Positions 52,634 to 61,144 of a stretch of DNA of 64,000 nt are shown piece after piece. Both the position numbers and the translations under genes were made by a program. Every line of letters begins with the position of its first letter. The stretch's first letter is position 1. The stretch covers positions 434,001 through 498,000 of the forward strand of contig CAYUSP010000001.1 in assembly GCA_964447405.1 (NCBI GenBank), in the 5' to 3' direction. The stretch comes from JALNZF01 sp964447405 (GTDB lineage: Bacteria; Nitrospirota; UBA9217). The notes under the pieces were generated by a model that saw nothing but the letters and a program-made list of their open reading frames with translations, searched no databases and was not told the origin of the DNA.

Positions 52634-53581
52634 GTGATCGAACCACTTAAGGAAACTGATATTGCTATTCTCAATAAAAAAATAATTGAACTTGAAGCAC
52701 AATTAAGTATCATCCAAGGCCAATTATCACCAGATAAGTTAGCAAAAAAAATTGACATTTCTTATCTGTCGATTAATAATACGCGCTTGTGGCTTCAGAT
52801 TCTGGCAGCTATTCAGACGATATTTGTTGCTACCGCCGTCATTTTTGGTTTCATCGGACTCGCCAATATTAACCAAATTAGAGCAGAGGCCGAAAAGGTT
52901 AAAGAAATGAGCAAAACGATAGATGAATCAGGTAGGAATATTATCGATAAAGTAAGGAAAATTGATGCCCAATTAGTCGACATTGAAAAATTATCTACGG
53001 CGTTCGAAAAGAAAAATAAAATTGCAAAGGATAAAGTTGATGCAATTGAGAGCAGAACAGCTTCCGCAATTAACCAAAGTGAACAAAAGCTTAAGGAGAG
53101 GTTATCTGAAGCAGAAAAGAAAATTGCAGTAACAAATGCAAAATTGAGGGATATTTCGCAAACGTTTAATCAGGTCTCAATTCAATATGATTATATATTA
53201 AATCCCAGAGAGCAACTATTATTAGTATTGCTTGCTAGGAAGATTGATCCTGATAATTCTAATTTTACTTATAATAGTGCACTTTATTCTTATGGCATAG
53301 GTCGATACGATGAAGCAATTGCTGATTTTGAAATGGCTGCGAAATCGAAGGATGTACCGGCCGATGTAATTGAAAAAGCAAGACAAGGAATTGTCAACGC
53401 GAAATGGATGAAAGATAATTATAAAAAAGCGAAGTTAACAAATCCGGACTTGATTCGAATTGGTGACTATAGTGCATTACAATTGCTTCTAAGTACGATC
53501 GAGACTTTATCAATGAATGGATATTTTACAAAAAATCAAACAGAGAAAATTCTCACGGAATCTAAGATAATCTCTAAGTGA
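52634..53581 (+). CDS. Membrane-anchored coiled-coil and TPR protein
   Basis: A GTG at 52634 with AAGGAG upstream is preferred over the GTG at 52595, which lies within the hairpin. The 315-residue product has a short N-terminal coiled coil, one membrane segment (about 52-78: LWLQILAAIQTIFVATAVIF), a long coiled coil (80-190) and a helical C-terminal domain with TPR-like repeats (FTYNSALYSYGIGRYDEAIA). It has no enzymatic motif. It probably serves as a membrane partner or effector for the preceding nucleotidyltransferase-Nudix protein. AT-rich codons match that gene, so both came together. Confidence 0.75.
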   Translation: MIEPLKETDIAILNKKIIELEAQLSIIQGQLSPDKLAKKIDISYLSINNTRLWLQILAAIQTIFVATAVIFGFIGLANINQIRAEAEKVKEMSKTIDESGRNIIDKVRKIDAQLVDIEKLSTAFEKKNKIAKDKVDAIESRTASAINQSEQKLKERLSEAEKKIAVTNAKLRDISQTFNQVSIQYDYILNPREQLLLVLLARKIDPDNSNFTYNSALYSYGIGRYDEAIADFEMAAKSKDVPADVIEKARQGIVNAKWMKDNYKKAKLTNPDLIRIGDYSALQLLLSTIETLSMNGYFTKNQTEKILTESKIISK

Positions 53582-53655
53582 TTTGATAGCGATGGAGAGC
53601 ATATTGGATCTTAAATCAGCTCAATATTCGCTGAGACGTTACTAGCCTGTCATTC

Positions 53656-53712
53656 CACGCCGTCCGCTTCGCGGTGCGTGAACTCTTTGTTCATGTGCTA
53701 ACTTCAACAAAG
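53656..53712. repeat. Two adjacent hairpins downstream of the island genes
   Basis: CACGC-CGT-CCGC-TTC-GCGG-T-GCGTG (53656-53680) is a GC-rich imperfect palindrome like the one at 52579. Right after it, CTTTGTT (53685-53691) and AACAAAG (53706-53712) form a second stem. They mark the right end of the AT-rich segment. The remaining bases to 53821 show no gene. Confidence 0.5.
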
Positions 53713-53821
53713 AAATTAATTCGGCAGCCTGGAATCCACACTTGTAGAATCTGTGGTGCAACTTGAGATTGCTTTAGAGGCTGAGTCTCACATTTATCGC
53801 TGATTGCGGAGCCGCTCCAAC

Positions 53822-54817
53822 CTAGAACTCGATATTCGGTCTGAAAATGATCTGAAAGTCGTCCTTATCTCTTCCCGACAAAGTACCTGTGTACTTCTTT
53901 GCTGATTCCCACACAAAGCCTGCTGCAAGCGTCATTGCCATCTGCATGTTCTCCAGAGGCCACTTCTTATCCACGAACAAATAATGGCGTATAGACCCTA
54001 GTGTTCGGCGGTCCATGTCAAACGTATATTCAAAGCCGCTGTTGTTGAAAAGGGCATTCCCCTCCGGCTTGTAATCCAAGCGGCTTCTCCGGACCGAAAG
54101 ATATACAATGTCGGTGATGTCGGGATTGCCATGAAGTTTGGCGCCCACGCGGAAACTCCAGCTCAGTTTTTTGATTGATGATTTCCGATCGCCCTTCATT
54201 TTCCATTCAATTTCCCGCCAGTCGTCCTTGATCAAGATATTGTCCTTTATGTGATAATTGCCGGTACTGAAGAGATAGCCGCTATAGCCGAGGCCTTTTG
54301 TTTCATTACTGTCCGGAGCATGAAAATTTGCCACATTCCCTGCGAGCAGCGAAACAGCCCAAGGCTCCTCGAAGCCGGCGGTGAGTGCTTTTACCCAGTT
54401 GAAACTTCCTGATATCTGTGCATTACGGTATAGCGCGGGTTCATGTTCCCTGATGTAGGTCCCGGCGTAAGGTAGTGGATTGATGCTCGCCTCAAGGACG
54501 AGGAATTGGGGAAACAATGCGGCGCGGGAAAGCAGGGTTTTATAGATCGCAGACTCGGAAAGTTCCCCAAGTTGGGGAATGGGTTCACGGGTCAGGGCGA
54601 TGATGAGATTTACGTCAGAATAATACGCGTCCGGCTCAAACACGAATTGGAAACGCTGAAAAGGTTTTATTGTTGCAGAAGTTTGCTGCTCTGAACCCGT
54701 GGTTTCTGTCTCTTCAGCATTAACGGGCGCAGTGAAAAGATTAAATAATAGAAAAAGAAAAAGGAGGAATAATTGCGGACATATCCTCTTCGCAATAATC
54801 AGGCAAGCAAAAAACAT
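53822..54817 (-). CDS. Predicted outer-membrane protein
   Basis: A signal peptide (LFLLFLFLLFNLFTAPVNA) precedes a mature part of about 295 residues with many alternating strands and a final Phe (IFRPNIEF), typical of outer-membrane barrels. AYYSDVNLIIALTREPIPQL and later strands match no family I can name; a lipase-like or phospholipase-like barrel is possible, but no catalytic residues are clear. The start codon is uncertain. It follows smc on the same strand at a distance of 112 bases. Confidence 0.65.
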   Translation of the reverse strand: MFFACLIIAKRICPQLFLLFLFLLFNLFTAPVNAEETETTGSEQQTSATIKPFQRFQFVFEPDAYYSDVNLIIALTREPIPQLGELSESAIYKTLLSRAALFPQFLVLEASINPLPYAGTYIREHEPALYRNAQISGSFNWVKALTAGFEEPWAVSLLAGNVANFHAPDSNETKGLGYSGYLFSTGNYHIKDNILIKDDWREIEWKMKGDRKSSIKKLSWSFRVGAKLHGNPDITDIVYLSVRRSRLDYKPEGNALFNNSGFEYTFDMDRRTLGSIRHYLFVDKKWPLENMQMAMTLAAGFVWESAKKYTGTLSGRDKDDFQIIFRPNIEF

Positions 54818-54929
54818 GGAAGGAAAATAGCACAGGATAAACAGGAAAGGAAGATTATTTTACCCGGTTTCCCGGACTTTCAACAGCTATCATCTATTCT
54901 CTGTTTTCTGACCTCTTACTGCTACACAA

Positions 54930-57900
54930 CTACACCAACGCTTCTTCCCGCAGCTTGACCGAGACAATGCGGGAGCATCCGGGCTCTTCCATGGTGATGC
55001 CGTAGAGCGCATCAGCCATCTCCATGGTGCGCTTGTTATGCGTGATGGTGATGAACTGGGAACGGCTGCTCATTTCGCGTAGCAAACGGGTGAAGCGCGT
55101 CACGTTCGCCTCATCAAGCGGCGCATCGACTTCGTCGAGCATGCAGAAGGGGCTCGGCTTGACCAGGAATGCCGCGAAGAGAAGAGCGATCGCGGTCAGC
55201 GCCCGCTCGCCGCCCGAGAGCAGCGTGATGCTCTGGAACTTCTTGCCCCGGGGCTGGGCGATTATCTCGATGCCGGAATCAAGGACATTTGCTTCGTCGA
55301 GCAGTACGAGTTCGGCTTTTCCTCCTTCAAAAAGGAGGGCGAAGACTTCCTTGAACTTTTCGTGGATGGCGACGAACGCTTCGTTGAACAGTTCCTTGCT
55401 CTCACCATCAAGCTTGGCAATGGTGGCCTTGAGGTTGTCGATCGACTCATTAATGTCGTTCTGCTGTGTGCTGAGCAGATCATACCGCTCCTTCAGTTCA
55501 TTGTATTCCTGCAGCGCGTCCACGTTTATGGGGCCCATCTGGTCTATCTTCAGGCGCAGCTCATCCACCGATGCCCTGGATTCCTCGACATTGAGCTCGA
55601 ACTGCCCGAGTTCCTGCACGATCGTTTCAAGTTCGGTATGGTATGTGCTCCAGACCGTGTCTTTCAAATGCTCGATCTTCATGCGGAGTTCGGTGCGCCT
55701 GACTTCGACGGAGGAAACCTGCTTCTGGACTGCGTCAATGTCATGCCGCATATTCCTGGCTTGTTCTTCGGCAGCATGGAGCGCCTGGGATTTCTGAGCA
55801 TGGTCTTCCTGCTTTACAGCCAGAATTGACCGCTCAGCTTCCAGAACCTTGATATGGCTGTGGATCTCTATTTCGGCTTGCCTGGAGGCTGCCTCAAGTT
55901 CGGAAAGCTTGGCCGCTATTCCGCTGATCTCGATTTGCCGCCTGGAAAGCCTGTCGGAAAAATCTACGTCCATTTTTAAAATGGCTTCAAGGTTGAGTGA
56001 GGCGGCAGACTGCTTCTCCTGGAGCACGGTGAGCTCCATCCTGAGTTCGGTGATTGCCGCACGTGCGGTTTCCAGGGCCTCCCGGTGAGCGGAAAGTTCG
56101 GTTTGAAGCGATTCAACGCTTGCCTGAGCATCTGAATGGCCGGTTTCCAGCTGTTGGAGGGCGGCGGTGGACGTTTGTATCTCCTCATTCAGGGACATCC
56201 GCTGAACTGTACGCTCCGCGGCTTCGCGGTCAAGCGAGCTCATAAGCTCCTGAGTTTTGACGATCTCTTCGCGGGTGCTCAGTCGGTCCTTTTCCCGGTG
56301 GACGAACTCGAGATCGATCGAGTGGATGAGTTGGGCAAGCTCCATTTCCACTTTTTTCATCGACACGATTTCAGCTTCAACGGTTGCAAGCTGGTCGGAC
56401 AGCCTGGCGATCTGGATCGTAAGTTCGGCAACCTCGTGTTCGAGGTCCTTGATCTCACGGCGCTTGGTCAGCATGCCCGTGCCGACCGCCTCCACGGTGC
56501 CGCCGGTTACCGCACCCCAGGGATCGAGGATCTCGCCGGTCAGCGTGACGATCGTTTTGTGCATTCCATTCTTGTTCCAGAGGTAAAGTGCCGTGTCCAT
56601 TGTATCGACGACGACCACGTCCCCGAGCAGGTACTGGGCAACGCTTGCATAGTTCTCATGATATTTCACGATATTCAGGGCGGACCCGACCACGCCGGAG
56701 TGCCCGTTCTTGACGAACGGTTCGGTCCTGATTTCGCGCGTTGTCTTCGGGACAAAGGTGCTCCTGCCGCCGCTGCTTGACTTGAGATACTGGATGGCCT
56801 TGAGCGAGTCGCTCTGCGAATCCACGACCACGTACTGCAACCGATCGCCGAGGACCGCTTCGATCGCGGTCTCGTATTGCGGCTCGGTCTCGATCATGTC
56901 CGCTACGAGCCCGTGAATGGAACCAAGGTTCTGCGCTCCGGCGGATTCTTTGTGTGCGGCCATGACGGTGCGGACGCCTTTCTGGTATCCTTCGAGGCTC
57001 TGCTCGAGCTCGATAAGAGAGCGGAGACGTGAGTTTTGGGCAGCCAGGCGGTTTCGAGTATCGTGCAGGCTGGTTTCCACTATTTTTTTATGGGCTACTG
57101 CGCTCTCCAGTCGGTCCGTGACCTCAGCATGTTCTTCCTGAGCAGCGTTCTTGCGTGAGACGATCACGTCAAGTTCCTGCTCCTGTGATACGAGCTGTTG
57201 GGCAAGTTCCTGGGCCTTCAGATCCTGCTCCTGTTTATCCTTCAGGCCCCGCACATCCTGTTCATCGATCTGGGCAATGCGGGTCTGGAGGTTGGATATT
57301 GTTGACTTCACGGACGATGAAGCGGCCATGGCGTTCAAAATGCCGTTGCGGGACTCGTCCAGGGACAGCTCTTTTTCCCGCTGCGCACGGGACAGTGCCT
57401 CAAGCCCTTCTGAACGGTCAATCAGGACAGCGTTCTTGTCCTCAAAGGATGAGATGAGAACGGCAAGGTCCTCTTCCTGGCGGAGTTTCTGTTCCGCGAC
57501 CCGCGTACGCTCCTGAAGCAGATATTCTATTTCAGTCAGGTCGCGGCTGCGCTGTTCTGTCAGTGACGCGCTCTGGCTTCTCGACATCTCGACGCGGTGT
57601 TCAGCTGCGCGAAGCGCGGTCTCCGCTTCATGAATACGGTGCTGAAGTGTGGACAGCTCATGCTCGGCGGAAAGGGCATCGGCCCTGTTCTCCGCGATCG
57701 TGGACTCGATGCGCGCCAATGCAGCGTGCAGACCGGTCATCTCCGCCTCGAGTTTGCTGAATTCCTCTGAGGAAGAGGTCCATTCCGAACCAAGCCTGGA
57801 ATATTCCACAGACGCAAGGTGAAAGTCCAGGTCTTTCAACTCAGCCCGGAGCTTCTGATAACGTTCCGCCTTCTTTGCCTGCCGGTCCAGGGAATTAACC

Positions 57901-58514
57901 TGACGCCTGACCTCGGTGATGATATCGGTAACCCGCAGCTGGTTCTGCTGAGTGGATTCGAGTTTGGAAAGGGCTTCCTGACGGCGGGCCTTGTACTTCA
58001 TGACCCCGGCCACTTCTTCGAAAAGGAAACGGCGGTCCTGGGGCTTGGATGACAAAATCTGATCGACCTTGTCCTGCTCAATGATGGCATGGATCTTCGA
58101 ACCCACGCCTGCGTCCATCATGAGATCACGGATGTCCTTGAGGCGGCAGGGGATCTTGTTTATCAAATATTCGCTTTCACCGGACCGGTACAAGCGGCGG
58201 GTTATTTCGAGCTCCTGGTATTCGCCGAACTCCGAGGAGGAAAGGGTGCCGGATACATTCGTAAGCCGAAGCGTAACCTCGGCCATGCCAAGAGGTTTAC
58301 GGTTTTCGCTGCCGTTGAAGATCACGTCCTCCATCTTGTCGCCGCGGAGGTGTTTCGCGCTCTGCTCTCCCAATACCCAGCGGATCGCATCGGAGATGTT
58401 GCTCTTTCCGCAACCGTTGGGCCCTACCACTGCAGTCACACCTGGCTGAAACGTCACAACCGTTTTGTCAGAAAATGACTTGAAGCCGATCATCTCGAGG
58501 GTTTTGAGCTGCAT
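54930..58514 (-). CDS. smc: Chromosome segregation protein SMC
   Basis: The 1194-residue ATPase of bacterial condensin. Walker A GPNGCGKSN near residue 32, two long coiled-coil arms, the hinge (about 500-660: SLEGYQKGVRTVMAAHKESA), and the C-terminal head with LLSGGERALTAIALLFAAF and Walker B FCMLDEVDAPLDEANV are all present. The length is normal. AAGGAG precedes the ATG. The partners scpA and scpB are not in the window. Confidence 0.97.
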   Translation of the reverse strand: MQLKTLEMIGFKSFSDKTVVTFQPGVTAVVGPNGCGKSNISDAIRWVLGEQSAKHLRGDKMEDVIFNGSENRKPLGMAEVTLRLTNVSGTLSSSEFGEYQELEITRRLYRSGESEYLINKIPCRLKDIRDLMMDAGVGSKIHAIIEQDKVDQILSSKPQDRRFLFEEVAGVMKYKARRQEALSKLESTQQNQLRVTDIITEVRRQVNSLDRQAKKAERYQKLRAELKDLDFHLASVEYSRLGSEWTSSSEEFSKLEAEMTGLHAALARIESTIAENRADALSAEHELSTLQHRIHEAETALRAAEHRVEMSRSQSASLTEQRSRDLTEIEYLLQERTRVAEQKLRQEEDLAVLISSFEDKNAVLIDRSEGLEALSRAQREKELSLDESRNGILNAMAASSSVKSTISNLQTRIAQIDEQDVRGLKDKQEQDLKAQELAQQLVSQEQELDVIVSRKNAAQEEHAEVTDRLESAVAHKKIVETSLHDTRNRLAAQNSRLRSLIELEQSLEGYQKGVRTVMAAHKESAGAQNLGSIHGLVADMIETEPQYETAIEAVLGDRLQYVVVDSQSDSLKAIQYLKSSSGGRSTFVPKTTREIRTEPFVKNGHSGVVGSALNIVKYHENYASVAQYLLGDVVVVDTMDTALYLWNKNGMHKTIVTLTGEILDPWGAVTGGTVEAVGTGMLTKRREIKDLEHEVAELTIQIARLSDQLATVEAEIVSMKKVEMELAQLIHSIDLEFVHREKDRLSTREEIVKTQELMSSLDREAAERTVQRMSLNEEIQTSTAALQQLETGHSDAQASVESLQTELSAHREALETARAAITELRMELTVLQEKQSAASLNLEAILKMDVDFSDRLSRRQIEISGIAAKLSELEAASRQAEIEIHSHIKVLEAERSILAVKQEDHAQKSQALHAAEEQARNMRHDIDAVQKQVSSVEVRRTELRMKIEHLKDTVWSTYHTELETIVQELGQFELNVEESRASVDELRLKIDQMGPINVDALQEYNELKERYDLLSTQQNDINESIDNLKATIAKLDGESKELFNEAFVAIHEKFKEVFALLFEGGKAELVLLDEANVLDSGIEIIAQPRGKKFQSITLLSGGERALTAIALLFAAFLVKPSPFCMLDEVDAPLDEANVTRFTRLLREMSSRSQFITITHNKRTMEMADALYGITMEEPGCSRIVSVKLREEALV

Positions 58515-58598
58515 AGGTCTCCTTGCCAGTTATCAAGCAGAGTGCAATCGTTATTAAACAACAAATTGGAAGGAAATGCTCAGGCGTGCTTCAAGTGG

Positions 58599-58627
58599 TT
58601 TATAGCATAAGATAGGCGTGATGTAAA
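58599..58627 (-). promoter_or_regulatory. Promoter of smc
   Basis: On the minus strand, TTTACA (58627-58622), a 17-base spacer and TATAAA (58604-58599) lie about 85 bases before the smc ATG. Confidence 0.55.
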
Positions 58628-58667
58628 GAGAAAAATATCTATGTAAGGTATTGTGCGAATTTCATGA

Positions 58668-58681
58668 CACAATATATTGTG
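58668..58681. promoter_or_regulatory. Perfect 14-bp palindrome upstream of smc
   Basis: CACAATATATTGTG is fully self-complementary. It lies about 40 bases upstream of the -35 of the smc promoter and just after the end of the ABC permease gene. It may be a regulator site. Confidence 0.35.
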
Positions 58682-58694
58682 GTCGGGTATTGCC

Positions 58695-60383
58695 CTATAT
58701 TTCACGGTCCTTTAACCGTTTGAGGCCAATTTTCATGGGTAAAACCAGCGACAAAATATTGACAGTGATGACCAGCATGAGTGAAACTACGATGGCTACC
58801 CATCCGGCAGAAGAGATATGGTAACCCATCGTCTGCGAAGTGAAGATCTTGTACACAGGCCACGCTTCAAGAATGACGACAATGAAGATGAACAACATGG
58901 TTAAAAGCATATACACTATACCGCCGAATCCGGTGGGTATCTGGGCAACGTTTTCATACTTGAACTTGGGGAATATCGCGCCAAGGCCCACGCCGAGAGC
59001 AGTGATGCCGAAAGTCATCATAAATACGGTGACGATGCCCAGCCACATCATAAACGGGGTAGCCTTGAGCAGGGTGTTTGACAGTACGATCAGCAACTCG
59101 GACAGAACCAGGAGTGGCAGCAGGCTGCTCCAGAACTTTGCCCAGAGGAACTTGTTGAGCGAAAGCGGCGCGGAACGAATGATCCAGAATGAAGCACCTT
59201 CAAGGCTCACCGCCGGGAATACGAAGCGTATGGCAACCGAGGCGGTTACGAATCCCACCATGCCGAGATTCAAAAAGGATATCGTATTTTGGAGAAAGAA
59301 GCTCGGCATTGCTGCACGCTCCACGGGCAGCAGTTTGAAGCTGTACAGGTACACGATCATAAGCGCAAACAGAAGGAAAAGCTGGGACCACTGAGAGGTG
59401 TCCCGGAAAAAGAGCTTGATGTCCTTCTGTACGATGGCTTTCATCTGGCCGGAAAACGGGAGCGCAACTATTCGGAAAAATGCATCGGCCAGGCGGGAGC
59501 GGGATATCCTGGCTTTTTTCCCTTCCTGGGAATGGGACCAACCTGAGTAATATATCTTCTTACAAAGCCATTCGCCTATGACCATGACAGCGCCGGCAGT
59601 GCTCCAGAGCATGAGCAGGTAAAACGGAGAATCTCCTTTTGCCTGGCGAAGAAGCGGAGACAGGGCTTCGGACGCCCATTGGCTCGGGAGAAACGGGGAG
59701 ACCGGGGAACGCATGGCTGTCAGGTATTGGACGAGCGACGGGAACGTGTCGGGATCCACGAGCCTCTCGGGCTTGAGCATACGGAACAGGATGTACATGA
59801 CCACGAAGAACAGCAGGCCAAGGAGCACGAGGATGTCCTTTGCCCTGCGCGCTGGAAAAGCATTCACGAGCAGCATGGTAATCATGCTGCCGATGCCCGC
59901 GGGGATGATCAGGAAGGGAAGGATTACCAGAATCAGACCAGCGTAATACAGGATGGACGTTTTGAACGCCGCACCATAGGCAAGGAATACCGGTAGGCCG
60001 TAAATAAGCGTGATCCATGACGAATCGATAATCGTTTCGATGAATTTGGCGTAATAGATATCAGCAATACTGACAGGCGCCGAATGTAATATGTCGAGTT
60101 CACCCGAAAGATAAAACGTAGAGAGCGAGGTGACGATGTTGCTGAACAGAAGCAGGGAAAAGAAGGTAAGCAGGATCATGGAGAGAAGTCGCAGGGCCAG
60201 CAAATCACCCAGCCCTTCGATGGTCCGGAAGTAGGACAGGACCTTGTAGGAAATGCCGAACATGAAAATCCAGAAGCCGAGGCCGAGCAGGCCGAGCACC
60301 GCTGTCTTCAGCCGGTCGCCGGGGACCAGGCGCTTCAAGCGGTTCCGTACAGCGTAATATCGGGGGGTCAGGAGGATGAACAT
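58695..60383 (-). CDS. ABC-2-type exporter permease
   Basis: The 562-residue protein has about 12 membrane segments spread in two halves, with a large loop between them (about 285-330). It is the membrane part of an exporter powered by the ATPase encoded just upstream (stop-to-start distance of two bases). The substrate is unknown. Confidence 0.83.
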   Translation of the reverse strand: MFILLTPRYYAVRNRLKRLVPGDRLKTAVLGLLGLGFWIFMFGISYKVLSYFRTIEGLGDLLALRLLSMILLTFFSLLLFSNIVTSLSTFYLSGELDILHSAPVSIADIYYAKFIETIIDSSWITLIYGLPVFLAYGAAFKTSILYYAGLILVILPFLIIPAGIGSMITMLLVNAFPARRAKDILVLLGLLFFVVMYILFRMLKPERLVDPDTFPSLVQYLTAMRSPVSPFLPSQWASEALSPLLRQAKGDSPFYLLMLWSTAGAVMVIGEWLCKKIYYSGWSHSQEGKKARISRSRLADAFFRIVALPFSGQMKAIVQKDIKLFFRDTSQWSQLFLLFALMIVYLYSFKLLPVERAAMPSFFLQNTISFLNLGMVGFVTASVAIRFVFPAVSLEGASFWIIRSAPLSLNKFLWAKFWSSLLPLLVLSELLIVLSNTLLKATPFMMWLGIVTVFMMTFGITALGVGLGAIFPKFKYENVAQIPTGFGGIVYMLLTMLFIFIVVILEAWPVYKIFTSQTMGYHISSAGWVAIVVSLMLVITVNILSLVLPMKIGLKRLKDREI

Positions 60384-60385
60384 GA

Positions 60386-61114
60386 TTATACCGACTCATC
60401 CCCACCGGTGAGCCTTAAAAAGATGGGCTCCAGATGGCTTTCGGGCATGCGCGCAAGGCGGCCGAGGTCTTCGACGCTTCCCTCGGCAATGATATCCCCC
60501 TTGTTGATAATGGCGACGCGCGTGCACATCTGCTCCACGATCTCGAGCGTGTGCGTGGACATGAATATGGTCACCCCCTGGGATGAAAGGTCTTTGAAGA
60601 TGTCCTTCACCAGCCGGGCGCCGCGCGGGTCAAGGCCAACCATGGGCTCATCCACGATCAGAATTTCAGGTTTATGAAGCAGCGCTGAAGCCATGACAAG
60701 CCGCTGTTTCATACCATGGGAAAAGTTTTCCACCAGTTCGTTTGCCCATTCCGGCAAACCGAACAACTCAAGCAGGGAACTGATCCTTGCGTCAGCATCC
60801 TCCATTCCATACAGCCGGGATACGAACTGCATGAACTCAGCTGCAGTAAGCTTTTCATACAAAAACGGCCTGTCGGGGATGAAGCCCGTTATGGCTTTCG
60901 CCAAGAGCGGATCTTTCTGCACATCATGCCCATGGATGATGATGTTCCCGCCTGTGGGCTGCAGGAGCCCCGCCATCATCTTGATGGTAGTTGTCTTGCC
61001 TGCGCCGTTCGGTCCGAGGAATCCGAACACCTCTCCTCGCGATACGTTGAGATTGATGCTGTTCACGGCAACAAGCTTGCCATAGGCTTTGGTGAGATTG
61101 ATAAGTTTGATCAT
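60386..61114 (-). CDS. ABC exporter ATPase
   Basis: The 242 residues form one ABC domain: Walker A GPNGAGKTTT, signature FSHGMKQRL (a variant of LSGGQ), Walker B ILIVDEPMVGLDP and the switch His in STHTLE. The type resembles CcmA/NatA-like ATPases of ABC-2 exporters. The permease gene follows directly. A transglutaminase-type gene lies upstream. Confidence 0.93.
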   Translation of the reverse strand: MIKLINLTKAYGKLVAVNSINLNVSRGEVFGFLGPNGAGKTTTIKMMAGLLQPTGGNIIIHGHDVQKDPLLAKAITGFIPDRPFLYEKLTAAEFMQFVSRLYGMEDADARISSLLELFGLPEWANELVENFSHGMKQRLVMASALLHKPEILIVDEPMVGLDPRGARLVKDIFKDLSSQGVTIFMSTHTLEIVEQMCTRVAIINKGDIIAEGSVEDLGRLARMPESHLEPIFLRLTGGDESV

Positions 61115-61144
61115 AGTTGGTTGAACACCGAACTTCGAACTACT

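Noticed and set aside
53656..53680. CRISPR repeat
   Set aside because: The palindrome looks superficially like a type I repeat, but there is a single copy, no spacers and no cas genes in the window.
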